DNA of 64,000 nucleotides from Chondrosia reniformis (Eukaryota; Porifera; Demospongiae; Chondrillida; Chondrillidae), in the NCBI GenBank assembly GCA_947172415.1, contig OX359197.1, positions 2,976,001 to 3,040,000 on the forward strand, written 5' to 3'. Numbering within the stretch: position 1 is the stretch's first letter; each line of letters starts with the position of its first letter. Positions 35,035-48,110 of the stretch are shown one piece after another. The translations under genes and the position numbers were made by a program. The notes under the pieces were generated by a model. That model was not told the DNA's origin, did no database searches, and was given only the letters and a program-made list of their open reading frames with translations.

Positions 35035-38000
35035 AAATGCGACTAATACAGGCAACTATTACATTAAACTGGTACTGTAACTAGTACATTTAACTAGTAC
35101 ATACAAGTAGTACTTACATCTAATACATACAACTAGTACACACAACTGGTACACACAACTAGTACGTAGAACTAGTACATTTAACTAGTACTTATAATTG
35201 GTATTTTCAACTATTAAATATAACTAGTACATACACATAGAAGTAGTCCATACAACTAGTATATACAAATAGTTTATTAAACTAGTATTACGACTAGTAC
35301 ATTAACTTCATACAACAAGCACATATAACTACTACATACAACTAGTATATACAATTAGGACCTAAAACTAGTAAATATGACCATTCCTAGTACATACAAT
35401 TAGTACTTAAAACTGGTACATACAACTAGTAAGTAGCACATACAACTACTACACACAACCAGTCCATAGAGCTAGTACATACAACTAGTAGAAACAACTA
35501 GTAAATACAACTAGTACATATAAATAGCCCTCCAACTTGTTCTTAGAACTAGTTCATAGAACTGGTACATAGAACTAGTACATACAAGTAGTTCATACCA
35601 CTGGTATATTCAACTAATTCATTAAAGTAGTACTACAACAAGTACAAAGAACTTGTACATTCAACTAGTCCACACAACGAGTCCAAGCAACTAGTACATA
35701 CCATTGGTATATGCAACTAGTACTATTACTAGTACATAGAACTAGTGCAAAGAATTGTTACACACATCTAGTACATACAACTATTCTATATAACTAGTAT
35801 ATACAACTAGTACATTAAACTAGTATTACAACTAGTACATATAACTAGTACATAGAACTAGTTCATATAACTAGGTCTACAACTAGTAAATATAACAATC
35901 ATTAGTCCATGCAACTAGAACATAAAACTAATACATACAACTTGTAACTAGCACATACAACTAGTACCCACAATTAGTACAAACAACTAGAACTTACAAC
36001 TAGTACATACAATTAGAACACACAACTAGTACATACAACTAGAACATACAACTACTACCTAGAACTTATACATACAAGTATATAGTACATACAACTTGAA
36101 CATACAATTAAAATACACGTACATACAACTAGTACATACAACTAGAACATACAAATAGTATACACAACAAGTACATACAACTACTACAAAGAACTAGTAT
36201 ATAAAACTAATGCATACAGCTGGTACATATAACTAGTTACTAGTATATACATCTAGTACTCACAACTATTACATACCACTAGTACCTACAACTAGTAAAT
36301 ATAACTAGTACCAGTAGAAAACAACGAGTTCAAACAAATGGTACATTCAACTAATAACTACAACTAGTAAATATAACGAGCACTAGTACGTAAAACTACT
36401 ACATACAACTAGTATCTAACACTAGTAATTTTAACTAGTACTAGTATATACATACAACTAGGACACAAAACTAGCACATACAACTAGTAACGAATACATA
36501 GAACTAGTTCATACAACTAAAACATTCAACTAGTTCTTATACCTGGTACATATAACTAGTAATTACATCTACTACATAGAACTAGTATATACAACTACTA
36601 TGCAGAACTAAAACTTACCACTACTACATACATCTAGAACATACAGCCAGTAAATACAACTAGACCATAAAACTAGTTACTAGTACATACAACCAGTCCA
36701 TACAACTAGTACATATAAGTAGTAACTACTATATATAACTAATACACACAACTAGCAAATACAACTTGTACATACAACCAGCAACGAGGACCTACAACTG
36801 ATGTATACAACGAGTACAAACGACCTCTCCATACTACTTGTTCATAAAACTAGTCCATTCTACTAGTACATACAACAAGTAGATACAACTAGTACATACA
36901 ACTACTATATACAACTAGAACATACAATTAGTACATACAAGTAGGCCATACAACTAGTAACTAGTACTTACAAATACTACATACAACTAGTACATATAAG
37001 TAGTACCTACAACTAGTACATACAACTAGTATATAAAACTGGAACACACAACTAGTACATACAACTAGACAATATATCTAGTAACTAGTACATACAACTA
37101 CTACCTACAACTAGTACATACAACTAGGACATAGTACTAGTACATACAACTAGTACATACAACATGTACATACAACTACTCCTCACATCTGGAACATACC
37201 TCTAGTACATAGAACTAGTACATACATCTAGTACATTCAACTAGTACACAAAACTAGTTAATACAACTAGTACCTACAACTGGAACATACAACTAATACA
37301 ACAAACGAGTTAATATAACTATTACTGGTGCATACAACTAGTAAATACAAATAGTCCATATAACTACCACATACAACTAGAACACAAAATTAAGACATAC
37401 CACTAATACTTACAACTACTAAATATAACCAGTACTAGAACACACAACTAGAACATACAACCAATACATAATCATTGTAACGATTGCATACAACTAATAC
37501 ATACACCTAGTACACACAACTTGTACATTCGCCTACTAACGAGTACATACAATTAGTATATACTACCAGTACCTAGTAATAGTAAATATAACTGGAATTA
37601 TTACATACAACTAGTACCAATAACTAGTACATACAACTAGTAACTAGTACATACAACTAGTACACACAACAAGTACACACAACTAGTACATACAACTAGT
37701 ACATACAACTAGAATATACAACTAGTTCCTACAACTAATAAATATAACTAGTACATACACCTAGTACATTAAACTAGTACATGCAACTAACACATACAAC
37801 TAGTACATACAATTAGTAATTAGTACATACAACTAGTACATACAACAAGTACACACAATTAGTACATACAACAAGTACATAGAACTAGTAAATATAACTA
37901 GTACACACATCTAGTACATAACAATAGTACATACAACTAGTAAATATAACTAGTACACACATCTAGTACATAAAACTAGTACATACAACTAGTACATACA

Positions 38001-39636
38001 TCTAGGACACACAACTATTACATACAACTCTTACATACAACTGATAACGAGTAGCTTCAACTAGTTCATACAACTAGTACAAAAAACTAGTTAACACAAC
38101 TAATACAAAAAACTTGTACATACAACTAATAACGAGTATATACAACTAGTATATAGAACTAGCACATACAACTAGTACATACAACTAGTATATACAACTA
38201 GTATATACAACTAGAACATACAACCAGTACATACAAGTAGTAACAAATACATTCAACTATTGCATACAACTAGTTCATACTTCTAATACAGAGAACTAGT
38301 AGATACAAATAGTACATACAACTAGTACATACAACTAGTACATAAAATTAGTACATACAAGTAGTATTTACAACTGCTATATACAACTAATTAATAAAAC
38401 TAGAACATACAACCAATACTGGGCATGATCCTTATAATGAGAACATACGACTAATACATACAAATAGTACATACAACTAGTACATACAACTAGTACATAC
38501 GCCTAGTACCTACACATAGAGAATATAAATTGTATTAGTAAATACAACTATTACTAACAGCCAGTACATGCAACTAGTAAATATAACTATTTGTAGTACA
38601 TGCAACTAGAATATACAACTAATTCCTACAATTAGGAAATATAATTAGTACATACAACTAGTATATACAGTTAGTACCTACAACTAGTAAATATAACTAT
38701 TCGTAGTACATACAACTAGAAAATACAACTAGTTCCTACAATTAATATAAGTTGTATTAGTAAATACAAGTATTACATACAGTTAGTACCTACAACTAGT
38801 AAATATAGCTATTCATAGTACATACAACCAGAATATACAACTAGTTCCTACAATTCGTAAATATAACTAGTACATACACCTGTTACATACAAATAGTTCA
38901 TAAAACTCGTACATACAACTAGTACATGCAACTAAGACATATAACTTTTACACACAACTAGTAACGAGTACATACAACTAGTTCATACAACTAGTACATA
39001 CAACTACAACACACACCTAGTACCTACAACTAGAGATTATAAATAGTATATATATCTAGAACTTACAACTAGTACATAAAACTAGTTCCTACTATTAGTA
39101 AATATAACAATTACTAGTATATACAACTAGGACATACTACTAGTACATACAACTAGTACATACAACTAGAACATACACCTACTACCTACAACTAGAGAAT
39201 ATAAGTTGTATTAGTAAATACAACTATTACATACAGTTAGTACCCACAAGTAGTAAATATAGCTATTCGTAGTATATACAACTAGAATAGACAACTAGTT
39301 CCTCCAATTCGTAAATATAACTAGTACATACATCTGTTACATACAACTAGTTCCTAAAACTCGTACATACAACTAGGACATACAACTATTACATACAACT
39401 ATTACATACAACTAGTAACGAGTACATACAACTAGCTCATACAACTAGTACATATAACTAGCTCACACAACTAGTACATACAACTAGAACATACACCTAG
39501 TACCTACAACTAGGGAATATAACTAGTACATATATCTAGTGCTTACAACTAGTACATAAAACTAGTTCCTCCAATTAGTAAATATAACATTTACTAGTAT
39601 ACACAACTAGTACATACAACTAGTACATAGCACTAT
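35035..39636 (+). repeat. 13-bp satellite, forward orientation (block 11); right palindrome arm
   Basis: CTAGTACATACAA array that mirrors 16983-22991. Local higher-order copies about 445 bp apart occur at 38757 and 39202 (ataagttgtattagtaaata). It contains the unoccupied site of the Helitron-like insertion (36742/36743). No gene is seen. Confidence 0.93.
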
Positions 39637-41159
39637 ACTAGTCATATGTACTAGTTGCATGTACCAATTGTATGAACAAGTTGTAAGTACTAGTTGTATA
39701 TACTAATTGTATGTACTAGTTGTGTGTACTATTTGTATATACTAATTGTATGAACTAGTTGTATGTACTAGTTTTATCTACTAGTTTTATGTACAAGTTG
39801 CATGTACTAGTTTTTTGTACTAGTTTTATGTACTAGTAGTAGTCATATTTACTAGTTGTATGTACTAGTTTTATGTACTAGTTATATGTGCATGTTTTAG
39901 TCATATGTACTAGTTGTATGTACAAGTAGTATGTACTAGTTGTTCGTACTAGCTATAATTTCTAGTTGTATAAACTAGTTGTATGTACTGGTACTAGTTA
40001 TATTTACTAGTTGCATGTACTAATTATATGTACTAATATAGGTTGTATGTACAAGTTATATATATGTGTATGGACTAGTTGTATATACTAGTACCAGTAA
40101 GTTCTAGTACTAGTTAATCAAGGTACTAGGTAGGCACTAATTATGTGTAATACTATTTGGAGTTCTAATTAAATGTATTAGTTTTATGCACTATTTATAT
40201 GTACCAGTTATATGTCTATGTTCTAGTCATAGGTACTAGTTGTAAGTACAAGTTGTGTTAACTAGTTGTTAGCACTAGATGTATGTGCTAGTTGTATGTA
40301 CTAATTGTATGTACTAGTTATATGTATCACTTGTTTGTACTTGTTGTGCATACTAGTAGAATGTACTAGTTGTGTGTACTAATTGTATGTGCTAATTGTA
40401 TGTACTAGTTTTATGTTATAGTTGTTTTTCCTAGTTGTATGTACTAGGTGTATGTACTTTAGAAGTTGTATGTACTATTTCTAGTTATATATACTAGTTG
40501 TAGGTGCCAATTGTTTGTACTAGTTATATGTATTAGTTGTATGTACTAGTTATATGTGTATGTACTAGGTGTATGTACTATTTGTAGGTTTTAGTACTAG
40601 TTAAACTAGGCACTAGGTAGCTACTAGTTAAATGAACTAGATACTACTTATATGTACTAATTGTATATACCAGTTGTATATACTAGTTGTATGTACTAGT
40701 TGTATGTACTAGTTTTATAAACTAGTTATATGCACTCCTTCCTAGTTCCATGTACTAGTTGTAGGCACTAGTTTTATGAACTAGTTGTATTTCCTAGTTG
40801 TAAGTACTAGTTATATGAACTAGTTGTAGGTTCTAGTATCAGTAATACTAGGTACTAATTAGATACTAGTTGCATGTACTAGTAGAATGAAATTGTTGTA
40901 TGTACTAATTGTATACAATAGTTCTATATACTAGTTGTATGTACTAGTTGTATGTACTAGTTCAATGTACTAGTTGTATATACTAGTTTCTAGTTGTACG
41001 TACTAATTGAGTGTACTCGTTGCTTGTATTAATTAAAGTACTGGTTGTATCTACTAGTTTTATGTACTAGTTATGTGTACTCGTTGCTAGTTCCATGTAC
41101 TAGTTGAAAGTATTAGTTTGATATAATAGTTGTATTTACTGGTTGTATGTACTAGTTAT
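39637..41159 (-). repeat. 13-bp satellite, reverse orientation (block 12)
   Basis: TTGTATGTACTAG array beginning at a spacerless strand switch (…gcactatactag|tcatatgtactag…). The sequence on both sides of this switch is homologous to the inverted switch at 16982. Confidence 0.92.
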
Positions 41160-41329
41160 GTCCTGAGAATTGGAGGCTGTGGTTCCGAACTGACAAGAGG
41201 GTGGCTATTGTCCAGTTCAACCCCCCGATGGAGCAGGGTGCTTACCCCTTCATGTGGCATCCTTTGGCTAAATCTACCTCCCTGCCATTATAGGCTAACC
41301 TTCCATCTGGCAGTTTCACTGTGTTACGT

Positions 41330-44300
41330 TGCGTCACGAGAATGAAAATTTTCAATACAGGCTGTTGCCTATGTGTACCAGTGGTGAAGAAAACTCCTGG
41401 TGAACCAGAATAGGTGATCCCACTGGTGCCTCACAGGTAGATGTACCTGAATGTAATAGCCCTTTTACAGTGCCCTGGATGGGCCAATCCGCCCTCTGGA
41501 CTGAGGAAATGGTTAGGCACTAATTGATTGCTATGAGCATTCTGAACCCAAAAGAGGTGGCTATCAGAAGCGTTTAGAGAAGGAATGGCTGGGCAAATAC
41601 CCACATTTGCCTCAGACTGGTCAAATCCTTGGCTGCCAAGCCAAAAGGAACTTGGTACGAGACGGAGTCCTGCAAGTAACAGGTTGCCGATATTTAGATT
41701 TGCTTAATGATGCACCGCAAGGTGCCTCTAGAAGGAGAAGGATCCAAGGGGTGATCTGGAACCTTTAGAGGGATAATATCCTCATTGAGCTCTACCGAGA
41801 AAGTAAACCCATGGAAAAGGGGTATGCCGAGCAGTAGTACCAGGCTTGGAATGCTGCAATGCCAGACCATAAAACCACCAAAGTATCACTAACTACAAGA
41901 GCAATGATCATCTGATGCAACTTTTAGGCAAAGCAAAAGATGCCTGTCTCCGAAAGAAACCTGGAGATTTTGCTGTTAGAAAACCCTGTGGGGAGGGGCA
42001 ATTCAGCCATGTTGATACAGCACTGCTTCAGGAGGCCAATGATTGGGTGGAGAAAGAGTGGCAGGAAGGCCCTAGGTCGGACTGGCACCTGAAGGGCGTG
42101 TCTACTCTGTTGGTGTGGCTGTGAGGGGAAAACAACCTACAACTCGCAGCCATGGAACCAGGGAAGGAAATCAAACAATCAAAGGAGTAGTAAGAGACAG
42201 CGAGGTCACATAAGTGACTGGAAGGCCAAAGGTCTTAGGTTTAGAAGACTGCTTGCCTGGTTGGATGTGGAAATAGCACGCCAACAGAATAATAATCTTA
42301 TGACCAAGCGCAAGAAAGCACTCCGAAGAAAGCCTAGGAGTGAGTTCCATTCATTAAACCTGAATGTGCTGATCAGAGCACAGGAACAGACACTGGGGAA
42401 ACTCAGTGCTGGACCATAAAAGAGCGAAGATGGTCTGAATGCAGGAAATTCCAGGAACAAAACCACCTTTGGAATACCCAAAGGAAATTGCGGATGAATG
42501 ACAATGTTACAACCTCCAATGAGGCTCCCTCAATGGTGGTAGTCAGATACTTTTGGACAAAGATTGTAGGTACTGTTGGTAAGGTCAACAAAGACGACCC
42601 AGGGGTGAACGAATGGCTAAAGGAAACCAAAAGAGGATGGGTAGAACCTCCTCTTAAGGTCCCGATAGCATTGATGAGACCAAACTGACGAAAGCCTTGA
42701 AAAAGGCAAAAAACTGGTCTGGCCCTTGGCCGGATGGCATTCACACTTGTTGGTGGAGAGCACTCCCCTCTGCACAGTCTGCCTTGGCGGATGTACTACA
42801 GTGGGTGGTGAGCGGAGATCTGTCAGTCCCAGACTGGCTTACAAGGGATCGTACTCTACTCATCTCCAAAAAGGGTGATCCGAAACGTGCGGCAAACTAC
42901 CGACATATTGCATGCCTCAACACAGTGTACAAGGCTCTCACAGCATTCATTGCATCAGTATTACTCACTTACACCTACACTATTGATCTTTTTCCTATGG
43001 CCAAAAGGGCCATGTAAAAAGGGAGATGGGCTGTGTGGACTGTCTATTGCGGGATAAAACAATCGGTCTAGATGCCAAGATTACTGCCAAGCCACTTAGT
43101 GTGGCATGGATCGATTATGAGAAGGCATATGACAGAGTCCCTCACAAGTGGGTGATGAAGGTGCTAAAAACCATCAAGTGCCCAGATTGGATCAGGAGTT
43201 CTATAGAGCTCTTCTCCAAACACTGGGCTACTGTGCTTGAGGTGAGGACGGCGGGGAAGGTGGTTAGGAGCACCCCTGTTAAATATAACAGGGGGTTCTT
43301 CCAAGGAGACTCCTTATCGCCACTCCTCTTTTGTCCGTCCATTGCTACCATATCCCAAGTTCTTAACAGAACGAAGGATACACCCTCCGGAAAGGAACAC
43401 CATGTCACACTTGTTGTACATGGATGACCTTAAGATATATGATGGAGGGCCTGATATACTCAGGGAAGCCATGGAATGTGTGGACAAAACTTCAAATGCC
43501 ATTGGCATGAGGTTTGGAGTGAGAAAGTGTGGAACAGCTCACATGCAAAAGGGGAAGGTTCTGGCTGGCCCAGACAACCCTGAACAATGAAGAATCCATA
43601 AGGAGCCTTGAAAAAGGTACTACTTATAAGTAACTAGGGCTAGAACAACTGTTTGAGGTAAATGACAGCAAGGTAAAAGCTTGCTTGATCAACGATTTGC
43701 GGAGGAGACTCCACAAAGGGTGGGGCTCTCACCTCAATGGTAAGAATGCTGCAGAAGCCTCTAACATGTTGTGTGCCTCTCTATTGAGATACTCTTACCC
43801 AGTTTTGAGGTGGACACAAAGTGAGCTTCCAAACCTGGAGCGAATGGTGAGAAAGATCATGAGAAAGTACCAGTGTCATCACTATAACTCTGCCATTGAG
43901 AGAGTGAACTTGCCTCGCTCTCAAGGTGGTAGAGGGCTCTGTAGTTTTCCTTTGGATCACGACAGGGCTGTTGTGAATCTGGCAAAATATCTCCATACTG
44001 CCAATGATCCACTCACAGCTGTTGTGGTTAAACACCAAAATTGGCTGGAGTGCTCAAAGCAGAGGAGGAATGTCTTGAAAGAAGCCAGATTGATATTTGG
44101 AAGCCACGGAAAAAAACTAGAACAGGAAATGTGGCTAAAGACAGATCCCTCACCAAATAGTGTAAGAGAATGGAGGAGAGTGGCACTTGAGCTCCGGGAG
44201 GCTCAGACTGAAAGGTTAAAAGGTAACCTAGCCGAAAAGTCTCACCAGGGCTCATACTACAGACAAGTCACAAATAGGGAGTCTTATGTGTGGCTTTCTG

Positions 44301-45001
44301 AGAGGAGACTTAGACCTCAAACTGAGGCTCTGATTCTCGCAGCCCAAGATGATGTGCTGCACACTAGTTGGTATAAAATAGGATTCTGAGGAATTCTAGC
44401 CTCCTAATGTGCAAAGAATGTGGTACGACTATGGAAACGGTCAAACACATACTAAACATATGTGAACCAAAGGGATATTCTCTCTACAAAGAGGGGCATG
44501 ACCAGGCAATACTGATAGTGTTGTGGAGATTGTTGAAAGGATATGGATTCAAGCAGGAAGAGCCTTTGTAGAAACTAGAAACAAAACCAGTCTATGAGAA
44601 GAAATCTTGTGGGATCCTAGTATTCCTACAGATGAAGAAATGACAGAAAGAAGGCCAGACTTAGAGGTTGAGGATCGGTTATGTAAGTCCATCTACATTA
44701 TTGAGATGTCAGTTCCTACTGACAGCAATATTAATGGAAGATGGCCAGAGAAGTTCAAAAGTACCAGAAGCTGGTGGCTGATGTGAGGAAACAATTTAGG
44801 GGCTACCGAATTAAGGTGGTCCCGATGATAATTGGTGATTTGGGGACAGTGGATACGCTCCTGGAAGACCTTAGGGGAATTCCAAAGCTGTCAAAAAGTG
44901 CAGTAGAAGTGATGAGAGCCATGCAGAGAACTGTTCTCTGTCCGGCTGTAAGGATATTGAGGCGACATCTATCTGTTGAGAGATTGGGGTTTGGACGATA
45001 A
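41330..45001 (+). pseudogene. R4 polyprotein remains
   Basis: N-terminal module ALWTEEMVR near 41490 is frameshifted immediately after. The codon that is TGA in R1, R3 and R5 is CAA at 41622-41624. Next GKAKDACLRKKPGDFA (41920), FWTKIVGTVGKVNKDDPGV (42550), then RT 42697-43590: NYRHIACLNTVYKALTAF (42895), AWIDYEKAYDRVPHKWVMKV (43105), FFQGDSLSPLLFCPS (43297, frame intact), LLYMDDLKIYDGG (43410). Thumb 43685-44380 is a long open frame of 234 codons. A zinc-knuckle remnant follows at about 44405-44465, then endonuclease with the PD...E region broken near 44600-44730, and an open stretch 44741-45001 (FRGYRIKVVPMIIGDLGTVD). It is non-functional. Confidence 0.9.
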
Positions 45002-45208
45002 GTAGTCCTGTCCCAGTCCTTGCCTGTCGACCTCTGGAAAACAGTGGTGGATTGGTGTATGGAGGTACTCCCTCCTATTATGATGGTCAAATTTGGCCTG
45101 ACATGCACCTGTCTGTTGCTACCGAAAGGAGGTTAAGCCGAGGCTTCTGACTAAAAACCCTAAGAAAGGTAAACATAACTGACTGAGGGTTGTCCAAGCC
45201 AGATACTC

Positions 45209-45232
45209 CTTGCCTTAGTAAACTAAGGCAAG
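45209..45232 (+). terminator. 3'-UTR stem-loop of R4
   Basis: CTTGCCTTAG - TAAA - CTAAGGCAAG, a perfect 10-bp stem with a 4-nt loop, about 37 bp before the element's end. A related hairpin is present twice in R3. It is probably the RNA signal recognised by the element's own reverse transcriptase; that role is inferred. Confidence 0.7.
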
Positions 45233-45269
45233 AAGTAACAAGGTTCTCCGTTAAGGCTTTTTCTTCTAA

Positions 45270-48110
45270 TGTATGTACTAGTTACATGTACTAGTTTTGG
45301 GTTCTAGTATTAGTAATACTACGTACTAAGTAGGTACTAGTTGTATGAACAAGTACTAGTTGTATTAACTAGTTGTTGGTACTACATGTCTGTACTATTT
45401 ATATGTATTTTTTGTATATACTCGCTACTAATTGCATGAACTAGTTGTATGCACAATTTGTATATAATAGCACTTGTTATATTAACTAGTTGTAGGTACT
45501 AGTTATATGTGCTACTTGAATGTAATAGTTGTATGTACTTATTGTATATTAGTTCAATATACTAGTTATATGAACTAGTAATGTACTAATTGTATGTACT
45601 AGTTGTATGTACTAGTAATATGTACTAGTTGTATGTACTAGTTATATGTGTTTGCACTAGTTGTATGCACTAGTTGTAGGTTCTAGTACTAGTTAAACGA
45701 GGTGCTAGGTAGGTACTAATTATTTGTTCTGAGATACTACTTGCATATACTTGGTTGTATGAAGTAGTTATATGAACTAGTTGTATACACCATTTGTATG
45801 TCCTAGTTGTATGTACTAGTTGTTTGTATTAGTTCTTTTTATTAGTTGTAGTACTCTTTGTGTGTACTATTTCTATGTACCAATTGTAGCTACTAGTTGA
45901 ATGTACTAATTGCAAGTAGTAGTTGTATGTTCTATATAATTGAATGAACTATATGTATGTACTAGTTGTATGTACTAGTTTTATGCACTAATTTTATCTA
46001 CTAGTTCTAGCTATATGTACTAGTTGTAGGTACTAGTTGTATGTACTAGCACTGGTTATATATACTAATTGTAGGTACTAGTTATATGTACTATTTAAAT
46101 GTAATAGTTGTATTTACAAATTTATGTACTAGTTGTATGTAGGAGTTGTATTTACTAGTTGTACGTACCAGTGCTGATAATTGTTTACTGGTTGAAGGTA
46201 TTAGTTGTATGTACTAGTGCAAGTTATATTTACTAGTTGTAGGTATTAGTTGTATGTACCAGTTTAATGTAGTAGTTGTATGTTCTAATTGTTTGAACCA
46301 GTTGCATGTACTAGTTGTATGTACTAGTTGTATGTACTATGTATATTTACCAGTTATATGTGTGTGTACTAGTTATATGTGGTAGTGGTGTCTACTAATT
46401 GTTTTGTGTAATAGTTGTATATACTTTACAAGTTCTATGTATTATTTCTAGTTATATTTACTAGTTGTTAGGTATTATTTGTATTTACCAGTTGTATTTA
46501 CTGGTTTTCTGAACTAGTTGAATGTTCTAGTACTAGTTATATTTGCTAGTTGTATGTACTAGTTGTATGTACTAGTTATATGTATATGTACTAGTTGTAT
46601 GTACTAGTTGTAGGTTCTAGTACTAGTTAAACTAGGTATTAAGTAAGTACTAGTTAAATGTACTACATACTACTTGTATGTACTACTTGTATGTACTACT
46701 TATATGAACTAGTAGTATATACCAGTTGTATGTCCAAGTTGTATGTTCTAGTTGTATGTACTAGTTACTAGTTGTATGTACCACTTAAAAACACTATTTC
46801 TATGTACATTTTATGTGTAAAAGTTGTATGTTCTAGTTGTACGTACTAGTTGTACGTACTAGTAGTATGTACTAGTTGTATGTTCTAGTTCAATGTACTA
46901 GTGGTATGTACTAGTTTCTAGTTGTACTTACTAATTGTGTGTAATAGTTCTTTGTATTAGTTGTTGTACTAATTGTGTGTATTAGTTGTATTTACTATTT
47001 TTTTGTACTAATTGTTTGTACTAGTTGTATGTACTAGTTGTCTGAACTATTTATATGTACTCGTTACTAGTTCCATGTACTAGTTGTAGGCACTACTTTG
47101 TTGTACTAGTTGTATGTACTAGTACTAGTTATATTAAGTAGTTGCAGGAACTAGTTATATATACTAGTTGAATGTAATAGTTGTATGTACTAATTGTGTA
47201 TACTAGTTGTGTGTACTAGTTGTATGTACTATCAGTATGTACTATATAGGTGTATTTACTAGTTGTAGGTATTAGGTGTATGTACTAGTTGTTTGTCCTA
47301 GTTGTATGAACTACTTCTATGTACTAGTTGTACGTACTATTTGTATGTACTAGTAGTATGTACTTTATAGGTGTACTAATAATTTTATGTGAATGTACTA
47401 CTTATATCTAGTAGTTTTGTAACTGTTATAGGTACTAGTTTATGTACTAGTTATATGTACTAGTTGTAGGTTCTAGTCCTAGTAAAACTAGGTACTAAGT
47501 AGGTACTAGTTGTATGTACTAGTACTAGTTACATATATTAGTTGTAGGTACTAGTTCAATGTACTATTTGAATGTGATAGTTGTATATACTAATTGTATG
47601 TACTAGTTGTAGTTGAAGGTACTATTTGTATGCACTAGCTGTTTGGACTAGTACAGGTTATACTGACTAATTATAGGAATTAGTTGTTTGTACTAGTTGT
47701 ATGTTCTAATTGTTGGAACCAGTTTTATGTACTAATTGTATGTACTTGTTATGTACTAGTTATATGTACTAGTTTTATGTACTAGTTTTATATTCTAGTT
47801 TTGTGTAATAGTTGTATGTACCAGGTGTATGTACCATTTGTAAGTACCAGTTATATGTGTATGTAGTAGCTTTATGTAGTAGTTGGTACTAGTTATTGGT
47901 ACTAGTTTGATGTACTAGTTGAATGTACTAGTTGTAGGTACTAGTTGTATGTACTAGTTATATGTACTAGTTGTATGTAATAATTCCATATACTTATTGT
48001 AGCTCTAGTTTAATGAACTAGTTGAATGAACTTGTTGTATGAACTATTTATATGTACTAGTTATATGTGAATGTTCTAGTCATATATACTAGTTGTATGT
48101 ACTAGTTGTA
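45270..48110 (-). repeat. 13-bp satellite, reverse orientation (block 13)
   Basis: TTGTATGTACTAG array with recurring phrases such as 'ggttctagtactagttaaac(t/g)aggt' (near 45680, 46614 and 47468), another sign of long-period organisation. No gene is seen. Confidence 0.92.

Larger units (their letters stand above)
41160..45269 (+). mobile_element. RLE-type LINE copy R4, near full length with internal deletions
   Basis: Starts GTCCTGAGAATTGGAGG after ...tactagttat and ends TTCTTCTAAT before gtatgtactag. The flanks repeat GTATGTACTAGTTA on both sides (possible 14-bp target duplication, but the satellite makes this uncertain). Relative to R3 it lacks a segment near 41900 (the GVATLTETVEEGV region) and carries a hairpin in the 3' UTR. 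Its thumb region is very close to R5, so R4 and R5 form one subfamily. Confidence 0.92.

Noticed and set aside
45255..45290. Secure 14-bp target duplication around R4
   Set aside because: GTATGTACTAGTTA is nearly the satellite monomer, so the match on both sides is expected by chance.
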